Notes under the pieces: model-generated | Told to the model about the DNA's origin: nothing | The model's database searches: none | The model's input: the letters and a program-made list of their open reading frames with translations, nothing else | NCBI RefSeq assembly: GCF_004360155.1 | Contig: NZ_ML178721.1 | Span: 124,001 to 188,000 of the forward strand | Direction of reading: 5' to 3' | Source: Paraglaciecola marina | Lineage (GTDB): Bacteria; Pseudomonadota; Gammaproteobacteria; Enterobacterales; Alteromonadaceae | DNA: 64,000 nucleotides | Shown here: positions 44,135 through 52,312 of the stretch, in pieces | Position numbering within the stretch: position 1 is the first letter of the stretch | Layout of the letters: each line of letters starts with the position of its first letter | Translations under genes and position numbers: made by a program

Positions 44135-44635
44135 ATGAAAACCCTACTAGTATTAATATTTCTATTCCCTTGTTTGGTTGCCGCGCAAACTTGCTTGAGT
44201 GATTTTGATAGTACAGCTCAAGAGACTGAATTTACCGATAATGGTGACGGTACAGCAACAGATGAAGAGTTAGGATTGATTTGGATGCGCTGCAGTATTG
44301 GACAAACTTGGGAAAACGAAACATGCACAGGTGATGGCTTAGAGCTTACTTGGCAAGAAGCATTACTTGTAGCCCATGGCTACGAATTTGCCAATACTTT
44401 AGGGTGGCGTTTACCCAATATGAAAGAGTTAGCCAGTTTAACTGAGCGTAGTTGTGTACGCCCTGCCATTAATGAATTGTTTTTCCCCAATACATATTCT
44501 GATGATTATTGGACCTCAACCCCTTCTGTAGTTGACCCTCAGCGGGCTTGGGTTATTGCATTTTTTAATAGCAGTAATGCTTTAAAAGATAAAAACTTAA
44601 CCGTATTTACACGCCTAGTACGAACTGCAGATTAA
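44135..44635 (+). CDS. Secreted DUF1566 (Lcl-type) domain protein
   Basis: The 166-residue protein has a signal peptide (cleavage after LVAA) and a single DUF1566 domain: LGLIWMRCSIGQTW, then LGWRLPNMKELASLTERSC and YWTSTPS, ending FTRLVRTAD. Four or more Cys residues suggest disulfides after export. A GGGAGG ribosome site lies inside the end of the preceding gene and the ATG starts one base after its stop, so it is translated with that lipoprotein. The domain resembles C-type-lectin-like or formylglycine-type folds in annotation, but function is unknown; it may associate with its larger neighbour. Confidence 0.85.
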   Translation: MKTLLVLIFLFPCLVAAQTCLSDFDSTAQETEFTDNGDGTATDEELGLIWMRCSIGQTWENETCTGDGLELTWQEALLVAHGYEFANTLGWRLPNMKELASLTERSCVRPAINELFFPNTYSDDYWTSTPSVVDPQRAWVIAFFNSSNALKDKNLTVFTRLVRTAD

Positions 44636-44724
44636 CCTAAGTTTTATCAGTCTTATCTTATCCTGTGTTGCATTTTATTTAATTGAAGGCAAACTGACCA
44701 TCTAGTCCTTTTTGTTGGAATAAA

Positions 44725-45507
44725 ATGCGTTTTCTTGTTTTTACATTACTGCTTATTTTAAGTGTTAACTCACATGCTGGTGATAGTTGCGAGGTGTCTC
44801 TCAATTATGGAGTAGTGGTGACCGACACACAAATAAGAGTACTGGGTGAACATGGTAGAGTCATGTATCAGGTAAATGAGCCGGCACAACTTTTTGTGCG
44901 TGGTAACTGGATTGAACTCACATCAGAGCAGGAAGCAGACTTAGCAAACCTTTCACATGGTATTCATAAGGTTGTACCTAAGATGATTTTACTCGCCAAT
45001 GAGGGGGTAGAGTTAGCCATTGAAACCATAGAGCAAGTGTATGGCGGCTTAGTAAAAGATGATAAAAGTCAGAAAAAATTGCAGAAATCTTTAGAGCGTG
45101 TGCAAACCAGTGTTAAAGAAAAGTTTATCCGCTCTAATGATACTTTTTACATGGGGCCTGGAAAGTTAGAGCAAGTAAACGATCTGGTTGATAGAGAGTT
45201 AGAAGAGCAGATAGAAAATGCCATTAGCACATCAGTAGGGGGGATTTTATCCGCCATTGGTGGCTTGGTTGCTAGCGGTCAAACCTCTGAGGAAAAAATC
45301 GAAGAGATTGTGCGTAACCTTGAAGGTATGGGGACTGATATCGAACAAAGTGTTGGCCCTAAAGTTGAGACCTTAAAACTCAAAGCTAAATGGTTTTGTC
45401 ATAAATTTAAAAAGCTAGATTACTTGGAAGATAGCTTACGGGCATCTATTCCTGAGTTGCAACCCTATGATGTATTGATTACTGGGGATGGGGTTTACGA
45501 GAAGTAG
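44725..45507 (+). CDS. YggN-like DUF2884 periplasmic protein
   Basis: The 260-residue protein has a signal peptide (cleavage after NSHA) and belongs to the DUF2884 family, of which E. coli YggN is a member. Typical pieces are SLNYGVVVTDTQIRVLG near the N-terminus, a helical middle with LANEGVELAIETIEQVYGGL, and a Cys at each end of the mature chain (DSCEVS and WFCHKF) that could form a disulfide. It starts 89 bases after the DUF1566 gene, so it may be a separate transcript. No function is established for the family; envelope maintenance is an inference from location. Confidence 0.82.
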   Translation: MRFLVFTLLLILSVNSHAGDSCEVSLNYGVVVTDTQIRVLGEHGRVMYQVNEPAQLFVRGNWIELTSEQEADLANLSHGIHKVVPKMILLANEGVELAIETIEQVYGGLVKDDKSQKKLQKSLERVQTSVKEKFIRSNDTFYMGPGKLEQVNDLVDRELEEQIENAISTSVGGILSAIGGLVASGQTSEEKIEEIVRNLEGMGTDIEQSVGPKVETLKLKAKWFCHKFKKLDYLEDSLRASIPELQPYDVLITGDGVYEK

Positions 45508-45905
45508 TTGCTTCTCTTGTATGCTCTACGTTGAAAGGGGGGCTTTACAATCAGCGTATTACTGCATGACATAGCATGTACTTGGCTCACCTTTATCTTG
45601 GTAACTGCTTCTTACCTTCAGTCACCCTTTGCAGTCGCATGTAGTTTATGACTTAGTCGCTTTAATACACCTTGCTTATATCGTCCCTATTTTTCAAACG
45701 AAATTCATTCAATCTAACTGACTTTTATTCAACATCTAAGCCAGCTGATATATTGGAAATTTGTAATCGAATTAAACACAGAAATTTTACTATATAAATA
45801 TTTTAATAAACCCATTAGTTAAACACATGTTTGCCGGTAGTTAATTGAGTAAAGTTTCATTCAGTTGGGTTTATCAGCTCGGATTGTGTTAAAGCATAGT
45901 CATCA
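45508..45905. other. Gene-free stretch of about 400 bases
   Basis: No open reading frame with a ribosome site, RNA gene, strong terminator or repeat could be supported here. It separates the plus-strand yggN-like gene from a convergent minus-strand gene, so it should contain transcript ends. Confidence 0.6.
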
Positions 45906-46841
45906 TCAGAAGAACTTAATGAGTGACAGGTCTCCAAAAAAAGTATCTATGTGCCTACCTTTTTGTTGCCATGCTCTCAGTACGAGTAATAACTTTTTAT
46001 CATCTGATGTCCAAGAGATCCCAGCACCTAGCGCTTCTGTTTTTTCACCCCCAGAGTCTTTTAACCCGAGTCGTGGATCTTCGTTGCGAATATGTCCTTT
46101 TCCTATTTTGTATTCAACAAAGCTGTGGATGTTATACGGTAAATGAAAAGAAACAAAAGAACCTATATTTACGCCGATAGAATTAGAGGTTAGCTTTGTG
46201 ACTTTGGGGGCAGGCGATCTTAAAAATTCGGCCTGAAAGACGATACTTTCTTCATTTTCAAGGGTTAAATGCTTAAGCGACCAGCCCCCTACCAAACTTA
46301 ATGACCAGTCAAATTGATTACTAAGTTGAGGCTTATTTAGAAAAAAGTGTTGAAACAAAGAGGTTTTATTTTCAAAGGTATATAAGTTGTGCTGCCCAAA
46401 CAGTTCGATTTTAGTGGATTTAGTTAATGAGCTAAAAAGTTTATCTGTATGGTTACCATTGAGTTCATTAGCTGTTTTTTGTAATCCTTCAAGCGTTTGA
46501 TAGTTTAAGGTAATTTTTGAATGTTTAAATTTTCGATAAGAAAATAATAAATCTTGTGTTTTTGTTTCAGTCGATTGGTCGAACGCATCGACTGCATATC
46601 CAATTTCAATGCCATTAATATCAAAGTAAATCCCTATTCGCTCATTATGCAAAGGCGATAATGTAAAAAGGGTTTTCTGTTCGTTCGTTAATAGGTCATC
46701 GAATATAAGGGAGTGACTGGTTTTAGGAATGGATAAAGTGGTGCGGACCGACTTGAGATCAAGCTCTATTCCCTTTGATGTTGAGGAGTAAACTAAAATA
46801 ATAAAAAAGATAGGTAAAATAGCACTGCATTTGTAACTCAT
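45906..46841 (-). CDS. Probable outer-membrane beta-barrel protein of unknown function
   Basis: The ATG at 46841 (instead of an in-frame TTG nine bases upstream) gives 311 residues. A signal peptide-like N-terminus (YKCSAILPIFFIILVYSSTS) is followed by a body with many alternating hydrophobic and polar strands, few Cys and frequent aromatic residues (GGWSLKHLTL, FVEYKIGKGH, GAGISWTSDD). It ends in LSLIKFF: a C-terminal Phe, the mark of barrels inserted by BamA. No recognised family motif was found, though the strand style resembles DUF4421-type barrel proteins. It stands alone and is convergent with the yggN-like gene. Start is uncertain and the GAG site weak. Confidence 0.7.
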   Translation of the reverse strand: MSYKCSAILPIFFIILVYSSTSKGIELDLKSVRTTLSIPKTSHSLIFDDLLTNEQKTLFTLSPLHNERIGIYFDINGIEIGYAVDAFDQSTETKTQDLLFSYRKFKHSKITLNYQTLEGLQKTANELNGNHTDKLFSSLTKSTKIELFGQHNLYTFENKTSLFQHFFLNKPQLSNQFDWSLSLVGGWSLKHLTLENEESIVFQAEFLRSPAPKVTKLTSNSIGVNIGSFVSFHLPYNIHSFVEYKIGKGHIRNEDPRLGLKDSGGEKTEALGAGISWTSDDKKLLLVLRAWQQKGRHIDTFFGDLSLIKFF

Positions 46842-46987
46842 TAAATCCAACTCTACTAACTGTAGTTGATGTCAGATTAACGGTTTTTATGAGTAAAAAA
46901 ATCACAAATGTCTAACAATTAAGGTGTAATTTATCGAACTATGATTAAGCCACGTTCAAAGGTAGAACGCACCAGTTATGGTAAGCC

Positions 46988-48151
46988 TTAAACCATAGTT
47001 TCGAGCAGGGTATTGAGATAACGTCTACCTAAAGTGGTGACCTGCCAGTGCTCTGGCGTATCAGTAAGTAAACCACTGTCTATTGCTTTTTGTAGGTTAT
47101 TTGCTGTTACTTTATCTAAGTTTTGCCCTGTAAAGTCTATAAAGTCTTGTTTAGGACATGGCTCTATTAAGCGAAATCGGTTCATAAAAAACTCAAAAGG
47201 TAAGTCTTCTTTTGTGACCTCGTTCGATTCGTAGGTGTAGCTGCGGGTCAAGTCCATATAGCCTTTCGGATGTTTGACTTTTACCGTGCGAATGATGTGA
47301 TTGTTCTCAAGCAGAGTTATTTTACCATGAGCGCCACAGCCAATACCTAGATAATCACCAAAGCGCCAATAGTTAAGGTTGTGCTGGCATTGTTGGCCAG
47401 CTTGGCTATAGGCGGATATTTCATATTGTTTAAACCCAGCTGCTTGTAACAGTGCATCCCCTTTTTCTTGAATATCCCATAGTAGCTCATCTTCTGGTAG
47501 CTTAGGGGGCTTAGAATGAAACTGAGTGTTGGGCTCAATGGTGAGTTGATACCAAGATAGGTGTGGTGGTTTTTGTTCAATGGCGGTGCTTAGGTCGAAT
47601 AAGGCGTCATCTAGAGATTGCTTGGGTAAGCCGTGCATTAAGTCTAAGTTAAAGCTATTAAGCCCCACCTGTTTTGCTATTACTGCAGCATTTTGCGCTT
47701 GTTTCTCATTATGAATTCGTCCGAGCGCTTTGAGCTTACTCGGTTGAAAGCTCTGTATACCAATAGAAATACGATTTACACCTGCAGATACATAATCTGC
47801 GAATCGCTGCGCTTCGATGGTGCCGGGGTTGGCTTCCATTGTGACTTCAGCATCGGGGAGCAGGTTAACTCTTTCTTTCACGCCTTTGAGTAATATGCCT
47901 ATTCCTTTTGCAGAAAACAAACTCGGGGTACCGCCACCGATAAAAATACTATGAATCGGACGTTTACCCACTAGTACTGCATCTTCGGCTAAATCATCCA
48001 GTAAATGACTGATGTATTCACTCTCTGGCAATACTTGTCCTTTTTGTCCATGTGAATTGAAGTCACAATAAGGGCATTTTAGCACGCACCAAGGAATATG
48101 AATATATAAAGAAAGAGGGGGGTATTTTAATACAGGTATCGAACTCAACAC
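46988..48151 (-). CDS. hemW: Radical SAM heme chaperone HemW
   Basis: HemW binds heme and a 4Fe-4S cluster and is thought to deliver heme to respiratory enzymes. The 387-residue protein has the radical SAM motif CVLKCPYC (Cys22, 26, 29) followed by DFNSHG; the missing fourth Cys after the motif distinguishes HemW from the coproporphyrinogen oxidase HemN. GGGTPSLF and a C-terminal winged domain (about 300-380) follow. It starts with GTG at 48151, two bases after the rdgB stop, so it is the third gene of srmB-rdgB-hemW; the pair rdgB-hemW is conserved widely. Confidence 0.95.
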   Translation of the reverse strand: MLSSIPVLKYPPLSLYIHIPWCVLKCPYCDFNSHGQKGQVLPESEYISHLLDDLAEDAVLVGKRPIHSIFIGGGTPSLFSAKGIGILLKGVKERVNLLPDAEVTMEANPGTIEAQRFADYVSAGVNRISIGIQSFQPSKLKALGRIHNEKQAQNAAVIAKQVGLNSFNLDLMHGLPKQSLDDALFDLSTAIEQKPPHLSWYQLTIEPNTQFHSKPPKLPEDELLWDIQEKGDALLQAAGFKQYEISAYSQAGQQCQHNLNYWRFGDYLGIGCGAHGKITLLENNHIIRTVKVKHPKGYMDLTRSYTYESNEVTKEDLPFEFFMNRFRLIEPCPKQDFIDFTGQNLDKVTANNLQKAIDSGLLTDTPEHWQVTTLGRRYLNTLLETMV

Positions 48152-48152
48152 T

Positions 48153-48767
48153 CTAGCCTATTTTTTGCTGTAACTGGGCCAATAACTGTTTTAGTGCTTT
48201 GCCTCTATGGCTAAGTGCATTTTTTTGTTCTGAGGTAAGCTCAGCAGAGGTACAGTTTTGCTCTTGCACCCAAAAAATAGGGTCGTAGCCAAAACCATTT
48301 TTACCACCTTGCTCGGTGGTGATGCTACCGCTCCATTCTCCTTGGCAAATAATAGGGGTTGGATCTTCAGCATGGCGCATAAATACCAATACACATAAGA
48401 ATTTGGCTTGACGTTTTTCTTTTGGTGTATCGGCTAAGGTGTCAAGCAACTTGATAATATTGCTTTGGTCTGTGGCATTGTCGCCAGAGTAACGAGCTGA
48501 GTATACACCTGGCGCGCCACCAAGAGCGTCTACTGCTAAACCAGAGTCATCGGCAATAGCAGGGAGACCGGTGGTTTTAGCCGCGTGGCGTGCTTTTATG
48601 ATGGCATTTTCTACAAAAGTCGTACCCGTTTCATCTACGTCACCAACAGCAAATTCACTTTGAGGCACCACGTTAATATTCAAGCCAGACAACATCTTGG
48701 CTAACTCTTTGACTTTGCCTTTGTTGCCTGTGGCAAGTACCACGTTTTCAATATCTTGATAGTCCAT
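48153..48767 (-). CDS. rdgB: XTP/dITP diphosphatase
   Basis: RdgB (HAM1 family) hydrolyses dITP, dXTP and XTP to monophosphates, keeping damaged purines out of DNA and RNA. The 204-residue protein has the characteristic N-terminus [18 protein letters not shown], the phosphate and metal site [20 protein letters not shown] followed by VYSARYSGD, and the C-terminal [13 protein letters not shown] and SHRGKAL. Length and motifs are complete. It begins four bases after the srmB stop and ends two bases before hemW, so all three are co-transcribed. Confidence 0.97.
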   Translation of the reverse strand: MDYQDIENVVLATGNKGKVKELAKMLSGLNINVVPQSEFAVGDVDETGTTFVENAIIKARHAAKTTGLPAIADDSGLAVDALGGAPGVYSARYSGDNATDQSNIIKLLDTLADTPKEKRQAKFLCVLVFMRHAEDPTPIICQGEWSGSITTEQGGKNGFGYDPIFWVQEQNCTSAELTSEQKNALSHRGKALKQLLAQLQQKIG

Positions 48768-48771
48768 AACG

Positions 48772-50031
48772 TTAGCTTTTTGGTCCTCTGCCTTTGGCTT
48801 TTTTCTTCTTATCTTTTGCTACACGTTTAGCTTTTAATAATGCTTTTTTTGTTTTGGTGCTGACCTTTTTCTTGGTGGGTGGTCTGGCTTCTTTATTTTG
48901 CGGTCTTAGCTCAGCGATGACTCTGCGTTTTAACTTCTGCTCTGTATAGCGCTCAATTTTAGGCACTATGGCTATATCATGTGCTTCTACTAAAGATATG
49001 GCTGTGCCTTTATTTCCGGCGCGGCCAGTACGGCCAATTCTGTGTACGTAAACATCTGCGGTACGTGGCATATCGTAATTTATGACATGGCTGATGTTGT
49101 CTACGTCTATACCTCGGGCGGCTACATCTGTGGCAACCAAAATGTTAACTTCGCCACTTCTAAATCTTTCCATGGCGGCGTTACGTTTGTCTTGTGGCAT
49201 TTCACCTTGTAACCAGCAACAATCAATATCTACAGATTGCAGTTGCCCTACTAGTGTGGCTAAACGCTCTCTGGTTTTTACAAATACAATGGCTGTTTCG
49301 ACTTGATTGCTTAATATGTGTGTAAGTAATGCCAATTTATGATGAGCGTTATCAGCTAGGTGGATCCATTGATGGATAACCCCTTTTTCTTTGCGGCTAG
49401 AATCGGCTTCTAATTCAATTGGGTCGTCTAGTAAATCCCCTGCAAAGCGAGCAATACCTGCGCCTTCTAATGTTGCTGAAAACAACATACTTTGCTTACG
49501 CCAGCGTGCCTCTGCAGCTATTTGATTGACGACTGCTGAGAATCCCATGTCTAACATGCGGTCAGCTTCATCTAAAATTAAGCATTCGATATCACGACAA
49601 TCAAAGCTTTCTTTTTCGATGTGTTCGAATAAACGCCCTGGTGTGGCAACCAGAATATCTAAGTTCTTTTCTAATAAGTCACGGTCGGTACCATAGTTAA
49701 TGCCGCCGGTAATCACGCCACAGTTTATATGGGGTAGGTATTTACAAATAGCTTTAGCTTGTTCAAATATTTGTAATGCCAGCTCACGGGTTGGCGTTAA
49801 TATAAGAATACGGGTAGAGCCAGGATTTCGTCTTGGATAGTCCAGTAAAAATTGACAGGCAGGTAATAAAAATGCTGCAGTTTTACCTGTACCTGTTGGC
49901 GCCGATGCTAATATATCTTTGCCATTCATGGCCTCGGGTATGACTAACTTTTGTATGCTAGTGGGCTCTTTGTACCCTAAATCTACCACTGCGTGGATGA
50001 GGTCATCGTCTAATTCTAATTGTTCAAACAT
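48772..50031 (-). CDS. srmB: DEAD-box RNA helicase SrmB
   Basis: SrmB is an ATP-driven RNA helicase that aids early assembly of the large ribosomal subunit. The 419-residue protein has the helicase motifs in order: Q motif near [15 protein letters not shown], Walker [21 protein letters not shown] in [18 protein letters not shown] in FSATLEG, and motif [15 protein letters not shown]. The short segment around [16 protein letters not shown] and the Lys-rich tail after about 370 resemble E. coli SrmB more than RhlE or RhlB. It leads the operon with rdgB and hemW. Confidence 0.92.
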   Translation of the reverse strand: MFEQLELDDDLIHAVVDLGYKEPTSIQKLVIPEAMNGKDILASAPTGTGKTAAFLLPACQFLLDYPRRNPGSTRILILTPTRELALQIFEQAKAICKYLPHINCGVITGGINYGTDRDLLEKNLDILVATPGRLFEHIEKESFDCRDIECLILDEADRMLDMGFSAVVNQIAAEARWRKQSMLFSATLEGAGIARFAGDLLDDPIELEADSSRKEKGVIHQWIHLADNAHHKLALLTHILSNQVETAIVFVKTRERLATLVGQLQSVDIDCCWLQGEMPQDKRNAAMERFRSGEVNILVATDVAARGIDVDNISHVINYDMPRTADVYVHRIGRTGRAGNKGTAISLVEAHDIAIVPKIERYTEQKLKRRVIAELRPQNKEARPPTKKKVSTKTKKALLKAKRVAKDKKKKAKGRGPKS

Positions 50032-50230
50032 GTATGCTTAAGCCTTGTTTTTCCGTGGGCTTGGGAATTGCTGCAGATTATAAAGGACTAGTGACAGAAA
50101 TGCTTATGCATTTTAAGTTTAGATGATTAATCGTGGGAGGCTTTTTGTTTTGTTGCCCTTAAAATTTTTTAGATGTCATAATTGACGTTATTGATATTTT
50201 TTTAATCTTACTACAGAGCAGGTTGTAGAT

Positions 50231-50716
50231 ATGCCCGATGAAACCCTTGAATTAGCCGCACTAATAGGAAAAACACTTTTAGACAGAGGATGGCAGATAA
50301 CGTGCGCTGAATCTTGTACTGGCGGAGGAGTGGGATATGCGTTCACTAGTACCCCTGGTAGCTCTGCTTGGTTCAGAAAAGGCTTTATTACCTATTCAAA
50401 TGAGGCTAAGCAAGAGATGTTAAATGTAAGCTCAAAAACGTTAACTGAATATGGGGCCGTGTCTTCTGAGACTGTAAAAGAAATGGCATTAGGTGCTGCT
50501 ATCGCAGCTAATGCAGAGCTGGCTATAAGTGTGAGTGGTATAGCCGGCCCAGACGGTGGTTCGCCTGAAAAGCCAGTTGGTACGGTGTGGTTTGGTTTTG
50601 CTGTGTGTGGTGAGGTGGTAACCCACAAGCTAAAATTCAGCGGTGATAGGCAAGCTGTACGAATCAAAGCCATTGAGTTTGCGCTATCTAATATTTTAAA
50701 GTTGCTGACAAAATAA
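50231..50716 (+). CDS. pncC: Nicotinamide-nucleotide amidase (CinA C-terminal domain protein)
   Basis: PncC deamidates nicotinamide mononucleotide to nicotinate mononucleotide in NAD recycling. The 161-residue protein is a stand-alone CinA C-terminal domain, like E. coli PncC (YgaD). It contains TCAESCTGGGVGYAFTSTPG, FITYSNEAKQEML, YGAVSSETVKEMA and SVSGIAGPDGGSPEKPVGT, the family's conserved blocks with the catalytic Ser and Lys region. The N-terminal molybdopterin-like domain of full-length CinA is absent, as is usual in gammaproteobacteria. recA follows on the same strand, the usual order, but has its own promoter. Confidence 0.93.
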   Translation: MPDETLELAALIGKTLLDRGWQITCAESCTGGGVGYAFTSTPGSSAWFRKGFITYSNEAKQEMLNVSSKTLTEYGAVSSETVKEMALGAAIAANAELAISVSGIAGPDGGSPEKPVGTVWFGFAVCGEVVTHKLKFSGDRQAVRIKAIEFALSNILKLLTK

Positions 50717-50760
50717 CCAATTCTTTATGTACTTATAAATAAATTGTTATTTTTACTTGT

Positions 50761-50780
50761 AACTGTATAACCATACAGTA
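50761..50780. promoter_or_regulatory. LexA (SOS) box of recA
   Basis: CTG-N10-CAG with the sequence AACTGTATAACCATACAGTA is a good match to the LexA consensus TACTGTATATATATACAGTA. It lies about 90 bases before the recA start, so recA should be induced by DNA damage. A near half-site (TACTGTATAAC) follows at about 50797. Confidence 0.88.
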
Positions 50781-50871
50781 TACTTTAACCATAACTACTG
50801 TATAACAAATTACATTGTGAATGACTCATTGTTAAGTCATACCAATGCTGACAATTACGAAGGACATTCTG

Positions 50872-51888
50872 ATGGATGACAATAAAAACAGAGCGTTAAG
50901 TGCTGCTCTTGGCCAAATTGAAAAACAATTTGGTAAGGGCTCTATCATGAAACTAGGCGATAACAAAACCATGGATGTTGAAACTATTTCAACGGGCTCA
51001 CTTGGTTTAGATGTTGCGTTAGGCGCTGGTGGCTTACCTTTAGGCCGAATCGTTGAAATATATGGTCCAGAGTCTAGTGGTAAAACAACTTTAACCCTTG
51101 AAGTCATTGCTGAAGCACAACGTAACGGTAAGGTTTGTGCCTTTATAGATGCAGAGCATGCACTTGATCCTATTTATGCTGAAAAGCTAGGCGTAGATGT
51201 TAACGAACTTTTAGTCTCTCAGCCTGATACAGGTGAGCAAGCCTTGGAAATTTGTGACATGTTGACACGTTCTGGCGCGGTTGATGTGATTGTGGTGGAT
51301 TCTGTAGCGGCCCTTACGCCTAAAGCTGAAATCGAAGGGGATATTGGTGACTCTCACATGGGGCTTGCTGCTCGAATGATGAGCCAAGCTATGCGCAAGC
51401 TAACGGGTAACCTGAAGCAATCTAACACTATGCTGATTTTTATTAACCAGATTCGTATGAAGATTGGTGTGATGTTTGGGTCGCCAGAAACCACTACTGG
51501 TGGTAACGCTTTGAAGTTTTATGCTTCGGTACGTTTAGATATTCGTCGTACAGGTGCTGTTAAAGTAGGTGATGAAATTGTGGGTAACGAAACTCGTGTT
51601 AAAGTCGTTAAAAACAAAATTTCTCCTCCTTTTAAACAAGCTGAATTCCAAATTACTTACGGTGAAGGGATTAACAGTCATGGTGAGCTAATCGACCTTG
51701 GTGTGGCCCATAAAATGGTTGAAAAAGCAGGCGCTTGGTACAGCTACAACGGTGAGCGTATCGGACAAGGTAAGGCTAATTCTATTACTTACTTGAAAGA
51801 GCATCCAGAAATGGCGAAAGACATAGATACTCGTTTACGTGCTTTGTTGTTATCTAAGCCTGTTCCTGCAGAAGAAGCTGAAAGCTAG
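50872..51888 (+). CDS. recA: Recombinase A
   Basis: RecA coats single-stranded DNA, performs strand exchange and triggers LexA self-cleavage. The protein (338 residues from ATG 50872, preferred because AAGGA lies eight bases before it and homologues start [13 protein letters not shown]-like) has Walker [10 protein letters not shown] (about 65-73), the [18 protein letters not shown] Walker B region and the L1/L2 DNA loops around [15 protein letters not shown] and [19 protein letters not shown]. Motifs are complete. No recX follows; a flagellar-type gene on the other strand comes next, beyond a terminator. Confidence 0.98.
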   Translation: MDDNKNRALSAALGQIEKQFGKGSIMKLGDNKTMDVETISTGSLGLDVALGAGGLPLGRIVEIYGPESSGKTTLTLEVIAEAQRNGKVCAFIDAEHALDPIYAEKLGVDVNELLVSQPDTGEQALEICDMLTRSGAVDVIVVDSVAALTPKAEIEGDIGDSHMGLAARMMSQAMRKLTGNLKQSNTMLIFINQIRMKIGVMFGSPETTTGGNALKFYASVRLDIRRTGAVKVGDEIVGNETRVKVVKNKISPPFKQAEFQITYGEGINSHGELIDLGVAHKMVEKAGAWYSYNGERIGQGKANSITYLKEHPEMAKDIDTRLRALLLSKPVPAEEAES

Positions 51889-51922
51889 TCGTATTCTTTA
51901 ACTTTTCGTAAATGTTTTTATT

Positions 51923-51947
51923 AAGCCCTATTTAGTAGGGCTTTTTT
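51923..51947 (+). terminator. Rho-independent terminator after recA
   Basis: AAGCCCTA pairs with TAGGGCTT around a five-base loop and is followed by a run of T, about 35 bases after the recA stop. Confidence 0.92.
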
Positions 51948-51969
51948 GTATTTGAATCACCAGAAATTG

Positions 51970-52299
51970 TTATACCTTTTTAGATACCTTGCCGTGCGAT
52001 TTAGCCCAACTATCTGGAAATTTACCTTGCAAAACATATGAGAATGCAATGAGTTCGGCTATGACATGATATAGTTGATCAGGAATTTCTTGGCCTAAAT
52101 CTAATGTTCCTAAAAAATCACTTAGGTATGGGTCTTCATGAACTAGCACTCCATTGTCTCTCGCTAGAGCAATAATTTCATCAGCTAAGTCTCCAAACCC
52201 TTTAGCAACCACTGTAGGTGTAGATTTAGCATTCTCTTGGTTGTATTTTAGCCCAACTGCGCTTTTTTGTTTTTTGTTAGGTTTGGAAGTGTCTTTCAT
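51970..52299 (-). CDS. Stand-alone FlhB C-terminal-domain protein
   Basis: This 109-residue protein matches the cytoplasmic C-terminal domain of FlhB/YscU export-gate proteins: AVGLKYNQEN corresponds to the strand after the cleavage site, then TPTVVAKGFGDLADEIIALA and IPDQLYHVIAELIAFSYVL. The self-cleavage motif NPTH and all membrane helices are absent, so it is not an export gate by itself; the chain begins just where cleaved FlhB-C would begin. Such proteins (sometimes called FlhX or FlhB2) can substitute for FlhB-C in substrate switching. The fliK gene lies 13 bases upstream in the same operon, supporting a role in hook-length switching. Confidence 0.85.
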   Translation of the reverse strand: MKDTSKPNKKQKSAVGLKYNQENAKSTPTVVAKGFGDLADEIIALARDNGVLVHEDPYLSDFLGTLDLGQEIPDQLYHVIAELIAFSYVLQGKFPDSWAKSHGKVSKKV

Positions 52300-52312
52300 C
52301 TTTACTACTCCA

